Shown here piece by piece: positions 46,031-54,552 of a stretch of 64,000 nucleotides of DNA. The stretch covers positions 43,338 through 107,337 of the forward strand of contig NZ_QWEH01000018.1 in assembly GCF_003515705.1 (NCBI RefSeq), in the 5' to 3' direction. A program made the position numbers and the translations under genes. How positions within the stretch are numbered: the stretch's first letter is position 1; each line of letters opens with the position of its first letter. The DNA is from Oceanobacillus profundus. Lineage in GTDB: Bacteria > Bacillota > Bacilli > Bacillales > Amphibacillaceae. The notes beneath the pieces are model-generated. The model did no database searches. It worked only from the letters and a program-made list of their open reading frames with translations, and was not told where the DNA came from.

Positions 46031-47224
46031 ATGGAAAAAGAAGCTATGAAACTACGATACGATGATTATTTGGATTCGAGACTTGATGAACTTTGGAAAA
46101 TCGCACAATATGTTCATTCCAATCCCGAACTTGGGTTCAAAGAGGTAAAAGCTTATCGAATTCAATGTGATTTTCTAAGAAAAAATGGTTTTGTGGTAGA
46201 AGAGAACTTAGGTGGGCTCTCAACTGCTTATAAAGCAGTATATCAATATGAACCGGGGGAGCTAACTATAGCTGTGGTATCTGAATATGATGCTTTGCCT
46301 CAAATTGGTCATGCTTGTGGACATAATTTAATTTGCGCCACTGCTTTAGGTACAGCTGTTCAAATAAAAAAGTATATGGAAGAACAAAAAGTACCCGGAA
46401 CATTAGTTGTAATGGGTACACCTGCCGAAGAGTTTGGAGGGGGCAAAATAAAATTACTCGAAAAAAATGCCTGGGATGGTATTGATGCTATTTTATTTAT
46501 GCATCCAACTAGTGATACAACACGACTTGCGGGTGAATGTATGTCTTCTAAGAGGATAAAAATAAAATTCAAAGGGAAATCTGCGCATGCCGCTTCACAT
46601 CCTAGTAAAGGTGTCAATGCCTTGAATGCCGCAAATTTATATTTTGTAGCAACGGGTTTATTACGACAGCATACAAAATCAGATTTTCGCCTATCAGGGA
46701 TTATAGAGTCTGGTGGAGAAAGTACAGGTTTGATACCTGATATTGCTTCAATAGAAGGATCACTCAGCTGTTTCAAATTAAGTGATCTAGATGATTATAC
46801 TGAACGTGTGAGAAAATGTGCTGAAGGCGCAGCTATTGCTACTGGTTGTGAGGTTAATATTGAATTTATTCCTGGTTATTTAGGAAGAGTTCCTAATAAA
46901 ACATTATCTGAAGTTTGCCGAAATGAACTAATATCTATAGAAGAACCAGTTATGGATGGTATGCCTTATGACTATGGTGGAGAAGATTTAGGCAATGTGT
47001 CAAGAGTAATTCCAATTTGCAATCCTTATGTCACTATTTTCCCTGATTATAAAATTTCAAATCACACCGAACAATTTAGAGATCTCGCCAACTCTTCCTC
47101 TGGAAAAAGGTGTATACAAGTTAGCAGTAAGGCTATGGCAAGAACCGCAATGGAATTGTTTATGAATCCTGATATAGTGGATGAGGCTAAGAAAGAACTG
47201 AATAAACGCATGCAAGATGAATAG
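46031..47224 (+). CDS. M20-family amidohydrolase/peptidase
   Basis: 397 residues of the M20D group (IAA-amino acid hydrolase, p-aminobenzoyl-glutamate hydrolase, N-acyl amino acid amidohydrolase). Metal and catalytic motifs: HSNPELGFKE, SEYDALPQIGHACGHN, GTPAEEFGGGK and FKGKSAHAASHPSKG in the dimerisation domain. Placed last in a mannose-family PTS operon, it may remove an acyl or amino-acid group from the imported, phosphorylated compound. That substrate class is inference. GAGAGGA precedes the ATG. Confidence 0.87.
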   Translation: MEKEAMKLRYDDYLDSRLDELWKIAQYVHSNPELGFKEVKAYRIQCDFLRKNGFVVEENLGGLSTAYKAVYQYEPGELTIAVVSEYDALPQIGHACGHNLICATALGTAVQIKKYMEEQKVPGTLVVMGTPAEEFGGGKIKLLEKNAWDGIDAILFMHPTSDTTRLAGECMSSKRIKIKFKGKSAHAASHPSKGVNALNAANLYFVATGLLRQHTKSDFRLSGIIESGGESTGLIPDIASIEGSLSCFKLSDLDDYTERVRKCAEGAAIATGCEVNIEFIPGYLGRVPNKTLSEVCRNELISIEEPVMDGMPYDYGGEDLGNVSRVIPICNPYVTIFPDYKISNHTEQFRDLANSSSGKRCIQVSSKAMARTAMELFMNPDIVDEAKKELNKRMQDE

Positions 47225-47412
47225 GCATTTGGAGTTTCGAGGAGGAGGGGGGGTGACTAACCCTCGCCCTCTCACACCACCGTAGTGTCAAGATAACAAC
47301 TACCCTCCCCTATATAAGTCTTGAAGCAAAACTACGTCTTTGAATTACTTATAAAAATGATACCCAAATGTTTTTCGTAATGTATGTGTACCGTTTCCTT
47401 CAAGACTTATAT
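47225..47412. mobile_element. Possible group II intron remnant with inverted repeat
   Basis: Just after the M20 stop, a G-rich run is followed by GACTAACCCTCGCCCTCTCA and CACCACCGT. I recognise this from the sequence that follows group II intron reverse-transcriptase genes in Bacillota. No reverse transcriptase or domain V is present, so at most a scar remains. A perfect 14-bp inverted repeat TATAAGTCTTGAAG (47313-47326) / CTTCAAGACTTATA (47398-47411) lies beside it. Recognition is from memory. Confidence 0.35.
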
Positions 47413-47476
47413 GCGACTTCCCTGAAATGTAACGGAAAGCCCCATATCTGCCTGCAATGTTTAAAGTATAACCCAT

Positions 47477-47510
47477 AAAGGGATTGCTTCTAAAAAAAAG
47501 CAATCCCTTT
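47477..47510. terminator. Strong hairpin terminator
   Basis: AAAGGGATTGCTT pairs perfectly with AAGCAATCCCTTT around an A-rich loop. Likely the end of the PTS/M20 transcript; the stem is symmetric, so direction is not certain. Confidence 0.6.
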
Positions 47511-47590
47511 AAAAATATTTACTCTAGACATAAATCTCAATAGATTCTCTCTATCCTAAAATCTACCTCCCTAACTCCTCATTCAATGCC

Positions 47591-47836
47591 TCATAAGGCT
47601 GCTCCATCTTTATCAGGTGCATAATAAAAAGTCTTATTTTTACTGGTTTCTTTTCCTTCTATTTCATGATCTTCAATAGGATCAAGTGCATCACAATAAT
47701 TCGATTGGATATCACAAATTTCCTTTAGATCTAGGTTTGCTTTAACATTGTCTTCAGCGGATGTAATAATCTCCTCAAGGTTAGTTAAATGTAAGAGGCG
47801 TATTTCAACATGAAGTGGGAAAAGATAACACCAGAG
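47591..47836 (-). pseudogene. Unidentified gene fragment without start codon
   Basis: Eighty-one sense codons are open on the minus strand and end in TGA, preceded by an in-frame stop and with no ATG, GTG or TTG near the beginning. The peptide looks coding: it is rich in charged and polar residues, with LLHLTNLEEIITSAEDN and a C-terminal KTFYYAPDKDGAAL. I could not name its family. It looks like the tail of a decayed gene. Confidence 0.35.
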
Positions 47837-47955
47837 TTAGGTATTGCATGAAACTTCGGTAGCATGAATGATTCTTAACTAGAGATTAAAACTCCCTTTA
47901 AAACATAACAAAACAAAAAAGACATTCACCAGCTAAACTAGCAAATGCCCCACTC

Positions 47956-48555
47956 TTAAAGAATCAAAAAAATAACTCGATAAACAAAATAAAAACCAGC
48001 AACAAATAAGACCGCTGTCTTCAAGTTGTTTTTTGCAACAAAGAAGTAAGAAATCAAAAATATGGATAAATACAAAAATGTATACGCTAATGAACTAAAC
48101 CATGAATAAATTGTAATGTCTACTAGCTCTAACGGAATGGATACGATTAATAATATGGCTGGAACGACAAGTAGTGCTCCCAGCTTTTCAAAGAAAAAGT
48201 TCAGATCATATGTTTTTCCATTTTTATTTGCGACATTTTTAAAAACAAACATCAATAATGCTAGTGCTACCGCATAAGCAATAGTCCGTTCAAAATAATC
48301 GAAGTAGTCACTGAATCCAAGGTAACGCAACGCATCTAGATATGTAAAAATGCCAACAATATTACTTAGTAAAATAAGACCAAGAAAAGCTATTAATGTA
48401 ATAAGGCCAAATTGCTGCTTGCTTTGCGTTTCATCTGAAAGAAGATGGTCTGGATCCTTTAGGACTTGCTTCACATATTGAAAGTAATTACCTAGCTTTC
48501 CCTCATTTCCATTATTCCCTTTCTTTTTCTCCATTACTTCATTTTGGTTTTCCAT
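47956..48555 (-). CDS. Hypothetical integral membrane protein
   Basis: 199 residues from the ATG at 48555; the ATG at 48567 is directly next to the GGAGGG site and so is less likely. A polar, Lys/Asn/Glu-rich N-terminus includes QYVKQVLKDPDHLL. Five hydrophobic segments follow (for example FGLITLIAFLGLILLSNIV and ALLVVPAILLIVSIPLELV). The layout resembles small Yip1-like or zinc-ribbon-less DUF membrane proteins of Bacillaceae, but I do not recognise the family. It stands alone on the minus strand. Confidence 0.65.
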   Translation of the reverse strand: MENQNEVMEKKKGNNGNEGKLGNYFQYVKQVLKDPDHLLSDETQSKQQFGLITLIAFLGLILLSNIVGIFTYLDALRYLGFSDYFDYFERTIAYAVALALLMFVFKNVANKNGKTYDLNFFFEKLGALLVVPAILLIVSIPLELVDITIYSWFSSLAYTFLYLSIFLISYFFVAKNNLKTAVLFVAGFYFVYRVIFLIL

Positions 48556-48857
48556 TTTTCTTTTCATCCCTCCAATATATATATTGCTTATGATATATAA
48601 GTTTTAGGTAAATTTATATACAACACGGGAAGAATGAATCCTTAGTACCTCACTTTTCTTTTTATGGGTACAAAGTATGTAACCAACTTATAGTAGTCTT
48701 TTTTATTATCGCAATGAATATATTACCAAACATAGTACTATTTTTGACCAGTCACACCTCCAACACAACCCTGAGAATAGAACCTTCCCATCTTAAATGA
48801 TAAACTCGTTTATAGTAGATCCAATTTAATAAGATAACTGAAATGAGGGTAACCATA

Positions 48858-49400
48858 ATGAGACTTGTCGGCATATCAGGAGCACTCGCTGGCGAAAAGA
48901 CATCCATTGTTGTAAATGATGTTTTAGTCGCTGCTCAACATCTTGACTCAAACATACAGACAGAATTAATCGACTTAAGGGACTATGAAATTGATTTATT
49001 TAATGGGTCTCCATTAATAGCATATAACGAAGATACTTGGAATGTTGTTCAAAAGATTTTATCTGCCGATTTCCTCGTATTTGGTACACCGATTTATCAA
49101 GCATCTATTTCAGGTGCTTTAAAAAATTTGTTAGACCACTTACCGGAATATGCATTTAAACATAAAGTAACCGGCATGGTTGCGACTGGATGGTCAAACA
49201 GACATTTTCTTGTCATGGAATACCATTTGAGATCCATCTTATCTTACTTTAAAGGATTAGTTCCAACAGGCAATGTCTTTGTCCACAATAATTCTTTTAA
49301 TGAAAATAGTGATGAAATTATAGATGAACGTGTTTCGGAAAGAATTCAAGCGCTCGCGGAAGAAATGGTTTATTTGCAGCATGGGATAAATAATAGGTAA
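48858..49400 (+). CDS. NADPH-dependent FMN reductase-family flavoprotein
   Basis: 180 residues from the ATG at 48858, with GAGGGT about nine bases upstream. Flavodoxin-like fold: LVGISGALAGEKTS (phosphate-binding loop), DLRDYEIDLFNGSPL, and ADFLVFGTPIYQASISGALKNLLD, the conserved SxxxxLKNxxD flavin/dimer region. Members reduce FMN, azo dyes, chromate or quinones using NAD(P)H. No neighbours explain its role. Confidence 0.85.
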   Translation: MRLVGISGALAGEKTSIVVNDVLVAAQHLDSNIQTELIDLRDYEIDLFNGSPLIAYNEDTWNVVQKILSADFLVFGTPIYQASISGALKNLLDHLPEYAFKHKVTGMVATGWSNRHFLVMEYHLRSILSYFKGLVPTGNVFVHNNSFNENSDEIIDERVSERIQALAEEMVYLQHGINNR

Positions 49401-49526
49401 TTGCCTTCTGTCAAAGCGAGGAGTTGATTATCTGCCTTTAGAATCAGGCCGTGCAAATTCAATAGCTGAGGATTTATCATTCATTTTATTTCGTTTCACT
49501 GTGGACTATTTGTTTTATAACAACAT

Positions 49527-50020
49527 TTAATCTTCAATTTCCTTCACTGCTTTCTTAATGGAACCAATCAACGCATGTTCTTTTTCTACCGTTGCTACAA
49601 TTTCTTCAGTAGCAATGGTATTTTCTTTTCAATTTGTGACTGAATAGAATTGAAGTTACTGGCAGTTCTGCTTTGATTTCATCCAATCCTTTTGAAAGCC
49701 GTTATTATTTTGCTGGAAGGATTCTTTTAATTCTGTGAAGAAATCTACCACCTCTTTTAAAGCTGACCTTCATCTGCAGCAAACTTTACCTTCCGTCGAT
49801 CTTTCATATATTGATTTGATTTTTCAAATAGCATCGTTATGACATCTGAAATTGAGACTGTAATCACCGCACTTTCCTCCGCTAACTTCCGGACTTCATC
49901 AGCAACAATAACAATAACAATAACAATAACAATAACAACCCCTTCCCTATGTTCCTTACACGTGCCGACTCAATAGCTCATAAAGTGCCCAAAAATTGGT
50001 TTGGTCAGCAATTGCTTTTC
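49527..50020 (-). pseudogene. Decayed methyl-accepting chemotaxis protein (signalling domain remnant)
   Basis: Read on the minus strand in shifting frames, pieces of the MCP signalling hairpin appear in the right order. IADQTNFWAL stands for IADQTNLLAL, AIESARV...GKG for AIESARAGEHGKG, then VADEVRKLAEESA, and finally EEIVATVEKEHALIGSIKKA ending in TAA. At least two frameshifts and several stops separate them, and the N-terminal sensor part is gone. Just before VADEVRKLA lies the hexanucleotide repeat at 49903-49938. Confidence 0.75.
49903..49938. repeat. AACAAT hexanucleotide tandem repeat inside the MCP remnant
   Basis: About six uninterrupted copies of the six-base unit. On the minus strand this is GTTATT repeats, coding Val-Ile repeatedly in front of VADEVRK, where functional MCPs have FAVVADEV. 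It looks like slippage expansion of the GTTGTT/GCTGTT codons. Confidence 0.8.
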
Positions 50021-50271
50021 ACGAATTAAATTTCTTCATTTAGATAGCGTTTGTAATAATTTGGTTTTGACCTATTGGCTAAAAAACCTTAACATACCGC
50101 TATCACATTTCACCTCATTAAAAATATCCTGTAGATTTAGACTCTTTTTTCACCAGTCCAATTTTGCATATATCCCTGTGTCTTATTTGGTCTTATTACC
50201 TATTTCTCTTTTTACTATAATAGAATTAGACATACTACTACCATACACTACTGTATAAGGAGATGAATATT

Positions 50272-52389
50272 ATGGACCAACGTAGTATGGCAATCTTAAA
50301 TAAAATTATTCAGCAAGATTCTTATATTTCTGTACAGAAACTTGCAACGATATTCAATGTCTCAAGGCGTACGATCTATAATGATCTGGATAAGATTAAT
50401 GATTGGTTGAAGTTACAACATTTTGCTGATATTAAGCAGGTTAGGGGACAAGGTTTTTATATTGATGAAAGATCGAAAAAGGAAATCATAAAAAAGAAAG
50501 AGCATTTTGTTTCAGGTGATATGTACTATGAATTTTCTCCTATTGAAAGGAAAGCATGGATTTACATTCACATCGCTGGACGAGAACAGCCATATTATTT
50601 GGAGCATATAAGGGATCTCTTTAAAGTAAGTAGGAATACCGTGCTCGATGATATAAGCAAGCTGAAAGAGGAGCTAAAAAAATATAAGTTGAGCATTACT
50701 TCTGAGCGAAATACTGGGTATTCAATAGTAGGAAATGAAAACGATACCAGGAAATTGCTTACTTATTATTTGGATTTGGTCATTCCTCAAAATGGCTGCC
50801 ACGAGCTTTTATCTGAGATGAATTCTTTACCAGAAGAACAGGTATTTAAACCTTTCTTAATCTTTAATTTCCATTGGCTAAAGGAATTACATCACTTGTT
50901 AAATGAATATGAAAAGCAATTTAAGATTGAGATTACAGATGATGTATTAAATAATCTCGTCATTTGGTTCCATTTCTTTTTAAGACGAATTATGCAAGGA
51001 AAAATAGTTAATGTTGATCCAATTGAAAAGGAAGTAATTAAATCGACCAGTGAGTTCGATGGCGCAAAAGCTTTATGTATCAATCTATCCAAACAATTGG
51101 ATATTATAGTTCCTGATAATGAAGTATATTATTTTGCAAAATATTTACTTAGTGCAAAGGTTAACTATGATCAAAGTCTACAAGTGGAAACGCAGGAAAT
51201 AAAATCATTACTTCATGTGGTCGAAAAAATGGTAGATGATTTTCAAATGTATGCAGCTGTTGAGTTCCATGAGCAACAGAGTATGATCCAGAATCTGCTT
51301 TTACACCTAAAACCTGCTTATTATCGAAACAAATATGGGATTCAGATTGAAAACACATTAAGAGATTCAGTTAAACAAAATTATCCAGAGATTTTTAATC
51401 TAACAAAAAAGGTCATACATCATTTTGAAGAATTAATTGGTCAACCTATTCATGAAAATGAAATTGCATATTGCGCCATGCATTTTGGAGGATGGCTGCG
51501 CAAGGAAGGTGTGATGCTTGGACAGACTCGTAAAAGATTATTAATTGTTTGTACGAATGGTTTAGGTACATCGAGGCTTTTGGAAAGTCAACTGGAAGGA
51601 TTATTTTCAGACACTGATATTGTCGGTGTTACTTCATTAAGAGAATATGAAAGAATGAATTTAAATATCGATTATATTGTATCCACAATATCCCTTCCTG
51701 ATCGAGGAGTTCCAGTTTTTGTTGTCAATCCAGTTCTAAATAATGCAGATAAAGAACAGCTATTGAAAAAAGTTAACAGCTTGTTCGAATACTCGCACAA
51801 GCAACAAGTGTACTCGGTAGATTCAGTCATCGATATGGTTCAAAGGTATGCGACAATTCATGATAATGATACATTACGCCAAGAGCTCAGAAGGTATTTT
51901 CATACTCCGATAAAAGGTGAAGGCGAAGTAAGAAAGCCAAGCTTATATGAACTTTTACCCCCTGAGAGGATTGTATTAAATAAGAGCATTTCAAACTGGA
52001 AAGAAGCAGTTATAAGTGCTGCTGACCCATTATTGAGCCAGGGTTATATTCAAGAGAGCTATATTACAAAAATGATCCAAAATATAACTGAAAAAGGTCC
52101 TTATATCGTTATATCTGAACACTTCGCATTGCCACATGCTAATCCAGAAGATGGCGTAATGAAAACTGGAATGAGCATGTTGCATTTGACAGAACCTGTC
52201 GACCTATATGGGAAACCGGCAAATGTCATTATAATATTAGCTTCGCGGGATAATGAACAGCATTTAAAAGCATTATCGCAATTAACGAAACTATTCTCGG
52301 TTAAAGCGAATAAGGAAAAAATAATCCAAGCAACAAACAAGAGTGAAATAACAAAATTAATTTATGCATATTCAAACAGAATTGATTAA
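50272..52389 (+). CDS. BglG/MtlR-type PTS-regulated transcriptional activator
   Basis: 705 residues from the ATG at 50272, with AAGGAGATGA upstream; the ATG at 50263 abuts that site. Domains in order: helix-turn-helix (SVQKLATIFNVSRRTIYNDLDKIN), a second HTH-like region (HIRDLFKVSRNTVLDDISKL), two PRD domains (about 190-400, with HEQQSMIQNLLLHLKPAYYR and HENEIAYCAMHFGGWL), an EIIB-like domain (LLIVCTNGLGTSRLLE, cysteine present) and a C-terminal EIIA-like domain (HFALPHANPEDGV, histidine present). It should activate the PTS operon that follows and be controlled by PTS phosphorylation. Confidence 0.92.
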   Translation: MDQRSMAILNKIIQQDSYISVQKLATIFNVSRRTIYNDLDKINDWLKLQHFADIKQVRGQGFYIDERSKKEIIKKKEHFVSGDMYYEFSPIERKAWIYIHIAGREQPYYLEHIRDLFKVSRNTVLDDISKLKEELKKYKLSITSERNTGYSIVGNENDTRKLLTYYLDLVIPQNGCHELLSEMNSLPEEQVFKPFLIFNFHWLKELHHLLNEYEKQFKIEITDDVLNNLVIWFHFFLRRIMQGKIVNVDPIEKEVIKSTSEFDGAKALCINLSKQLDIIVPDNEVYYFAKYLLSAKVNYDQSLQVETQEIKSLLHVVEKMVDDFQMYAAVEFHEQQSMIQNLLLHLKPAYYRNKYGIQIENTLRDSVKQNYPEIFNLTKKVIHHFEELIGQPIHENEIAYCAMHFGGWLRKEGVMLGQTRKRLLIVCTNGLGTSRLLESQLEGLFSDTDIVGVTSLREYERMNLNIDYIVSTISLPDRGVPVFVVNPVLNNADKEQLLKKVNSLFEYSHKQQVYSVDSVIDMVQRYATIHDNDTLRQELRRYFHTPIKGEGEVRKPSLYELLPPERIVLNKSISNWKEAVISAADPLLSQGYIQESYITKMIQNITEKGPYIVISEHFALPHANPEDGVMKTGMSMLHLTEPVDLYGKPANVIIILASRDNEQHLKALSQLTKLFSVKANKEKIIQATNKSEITKLIYAYSNRID

Positions 52390-52416
52390 CAACATAACGA
52401 TAGGTGTGTGAGTTTT

Positions 52417-52857
52417 ATGAGATTTTTAGAAGAAGATATCGTAAAGGTAGGAGTGGAAGTAACGAGTGCTGAGGGAGCAATTGAAGAAGCCGGTAAACTA
52501 CTCTTGCAAGAGGGGCTTATTGAAGAATCGTATATTGAAGCAATGAAAAATGCATATAAAGAAAATGGTCCTTATTTCGTTCTAGCACCATACATTGCAA
52601 TTCCACATGCACGGCCTGAAGATGGAGTGAACGAGGCCTCTGTATCATTCGTACAGTTAAAGGAGCCGATTGCGTTTGGTCATAGTTCTAATGATCCTGT
52701 ACAACTAGTTTTTAGTTTAGGGGCTTCATCAAGTGATGAACATTTAACATTGTTGAAAAAATTAACGCTTCTATTAAATGACACCAATAATATTAATAGG
52801 TTAATGAAAGCTACAAGTTATGAAGATATAAAATATATTTTAGAATTGGAGAGATAA
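52417..52857 (+). CDS. PTS EIIA component (fructose/mannitol-ascorbate type)
   Basis: 146 residues from ATG at 52417, preceded by TAGGTGTG; a GTG at 52408 overlaps that site. The active-site histidine is in APYIAIPHARPEDGV near residue 65. It resembles the EIIA domain at the end of the preceding regulator, suggesting common origin. It supplies phosphate to the EIIB encoded directly after it. Confidence 0.9.
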   Translation: MRFLEEDIVKVGVEVTSAEGAIEEAGKLLLQEGLIEESYIEAMKNAYKENGPYFVLAPYIAIPHARPEDGVNEASVSFVQLKEPIAFGHSSNDPVQLVFSLGASSSDEHLTLLKKLTLLLNDTNNINRLMKATSYEDIKYILELER

Positions 52858-53133
52858 ATGATGATTAAAATTTTGACAGTTTGCGGGTTAGGACAGGGTA
52901 CAAGTTTAATCCTGAGAATGAATGTCGAGCAAGTACTTGGAGAAAAAGGCATTCAAGCAGATGTAGAACATACTGATGTTTCAACAGCTTCAAGTATGGA
53001 AGCAGACTATATTATTACAAGTAATGAACTTGCAGAAAGTCTAGTAGGTCATACAGCGAAAGTATTTTTAGTAAATAATTATTTTGACATGGATGAAATT
53101 AATAAGGCAATTGATGAGAACATTGAAAGCTAG
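52858..53133 (+). CDS. PTS EIIB component (ascorbate/galactitol type)
   Basis: 91 residues. The phosphocysteine loop ILTVCGLGQGTSLILRMNVE lies at the N-terminus. The size and motif match UlaB/SgaB-type EIIB. It starts immediately at the EIIA stop codon, so the two are co-translated. Confidence 0.9.
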   Translation: MMIKILTVCGLGQGTSLILRMNVEQVLGEKGIQADVEHTDVSTASSMEADYIITSNELAESLVGHTAKVFLVNNYFDMDEINKAIDENIES

Positions 53134-53168
53134 TAAATAAAAAATAATAGGAATAGGAGTAATGCAAA

Positions 53169-54464
53169 ATGGATGTTATTTTTTGGATTGCTACGAATAT
53201 TTTTGGACAAGCAGCAATCTTACTAGGGTTTATTGTACTTTTAGGATTGCTATTACAGAAGAAATCTGCCAGTCAAACGATTAGTGGAACATTTAAAGCT
53301 ATAATTGGATTTTTAATTATTAGTGCAGGTTCAGGTGTTATCGTTAATGCACTAACTGTATTTGAACCGTTATGGAAAGAGGTATTTAATCTATCAGCTG
53401 AACCTCTTGGTGATTTCATGGGTCAAGAAGGGTTTAACGCAAAATATGGAAGCGCCGTCACCTTAGCTATGACACTTGGATTTGTTATTAACGTTTTATT
53501 AGCTAGATTTACAAGATTTAAGTTTATTTATCTGACTGGTCATATGATGTTCTGGACAACAACAATTTTTGCTGGGATTGCAATTCAAGCAGTTGGAGAT
53601 ATCTCTTTTGGAAAGCTTGTAATATTCCTAGCTGTAATCATGGGAATATATTGGACATTACAACCTGCATTAACGCAGCCTTTCATGCGTAAAATAATGG
53701 GTCATGACAATATCGCCCTTGGACATACTTCAGCATCAGTGGCATTATTAAGTGCTTTAGCTGGTAAATTGCTTGGTAATAAAGAAAATGATTCTGAAAA
53801 AATCAAGCTGCCAAAAGGATTGGAATTTTTAAGAGATTCAAATGTTATTACTGCGCTTACAATGGGATTATTATTCTTAGTTGGTGCAATCATTATTTCC
53901 TTTAAAGATACACCGGGTGCTCAGGCGTTAGTTGAAGCAGCTGGAGACCAAAACTTTATTGTATATGCGATTATTCAATCATTTACCTTTACTGCTGGTA
54001 TTGCAGTTGTATTACTTGGTGTACGTATGTTTATTGGAGAGATGGTACCTGCATTTAAAGGGATTGCAACAAAAATCGTACCTGGAGCAAAGCCAGCTTT
54101 AGATAGCCCAGTAGTGTTTCCGTTTGCTCCTAATGCTGTAATTTTAGGATTTCTAGGATCTTTTGCAGGGGCACTTATTTGGTTGGTGGTTTTGGGAAAT
54201 ACGGTTGGGTATGTATTCGTTCCGACAATGATCGTATTGTTCTTTCACTCTGCAACTGCAGGGGTTTTCGGAAATGTAACTGGTGGTGTAAGAGGTGCAT
54301 TAATGGGTGGTTTTATTACTGCAACTGTTGTAGCCTGGGGACAATTTATCACAGTTAAGATGCTTCTTTCAGATACAATTCCGGATACTGCAATGTGGGC
54401 AGCGGATTCAGATATGTTTATATTAGGACCAATCGTTCGCTTTTTAGCACAACTATTTTTCTAA
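53169..54464 (+). CDS. PTS EIIC component, ascorbate (UlaA/SgaT) family
   Basis: 431 residues with about 11 hydrophobic segments. FGQAAILLGFIVLLGLLLQKKSASQTISGTFKAIIGF is represented here by LLLQKKSASQTISGTFKAI, the UlaA family start. MGHDNIALGHTSASVA and FPFAPNAVILGFLGSF are also conserved. It forms the membrane pathway for an ascorbate-like or sugar-lactone-like compound. The KDGP aldolase downstream makes vitamin C itself less likely than another sugar acid or lactone. Confidence 0.9.
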   Translation: MDVIFWIATNIFGQAAILLGFIVLLGLLLQKKSASQTISGTFKAIIGFLIISAGSGVIVNALTVFEPLWKEVFNLSAEPLGDFMGQEGFNAKYGSAVTLAMTLGFVINVLLARFTRFKFIYLTGHMMFWTTTIFAGIAIQAVGDISFGKLVIFLAVIMGIYWTLQPALTQPFMRKIMGHDNIALGHTSASVALLSALAGKLLGNKENDSEKIKLPKGLEFLRDSNVITALTMGLLFLVGAIIISFKDTPGAQALVEAAGDQNFIVYAIIQSFTFTAGIAVVLLGVRMFIGEMVPAFKGIATKIVPGAKPALDSPVVFPFAPNAVILGFLGSFAGALIWLVVLGNTVGYVFVPTMIVLFFHSATAGVFGNVTGGVRGALMGGFITATVVAWGQFITVKMLLSDTIPDTAMWAADSDMFILGPIVRFLAQLFF

Positions 54465-54481
54465 TTGATTTTTCAAGCCTT

Positions 54482-54505
54482 GGGGGGAAGCCATTCTCCC
54501 CTTTT
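54482..54505 (+). terminator. Intra-operon terminator/attenuator after EIIC
   Basis: GGGGGGAA pairs with TTCTCCCC around GCCA and is followed by TTTTC. It would lower expression of the enzyme genes relative to the PTS genes. Confidence 0.55.
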
Positions 54506-54552
54506 CACAATGATAAAAGTAATTCGACAAGATCCTACAAGGAGTGATTATG

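Noticed and set aside
49903..49938. Short tandem repeat considered as a CRISPR or iteron array
   Set aside because: It is a simple six-base repeat without spacers, lying inside a pseudogene coding segment.
50001..50258. 85-codon plus-strand frame before the BglG-type regulator
   Set aside because: No ribosome binding site and it lies partly antisense to the MCP remnant.
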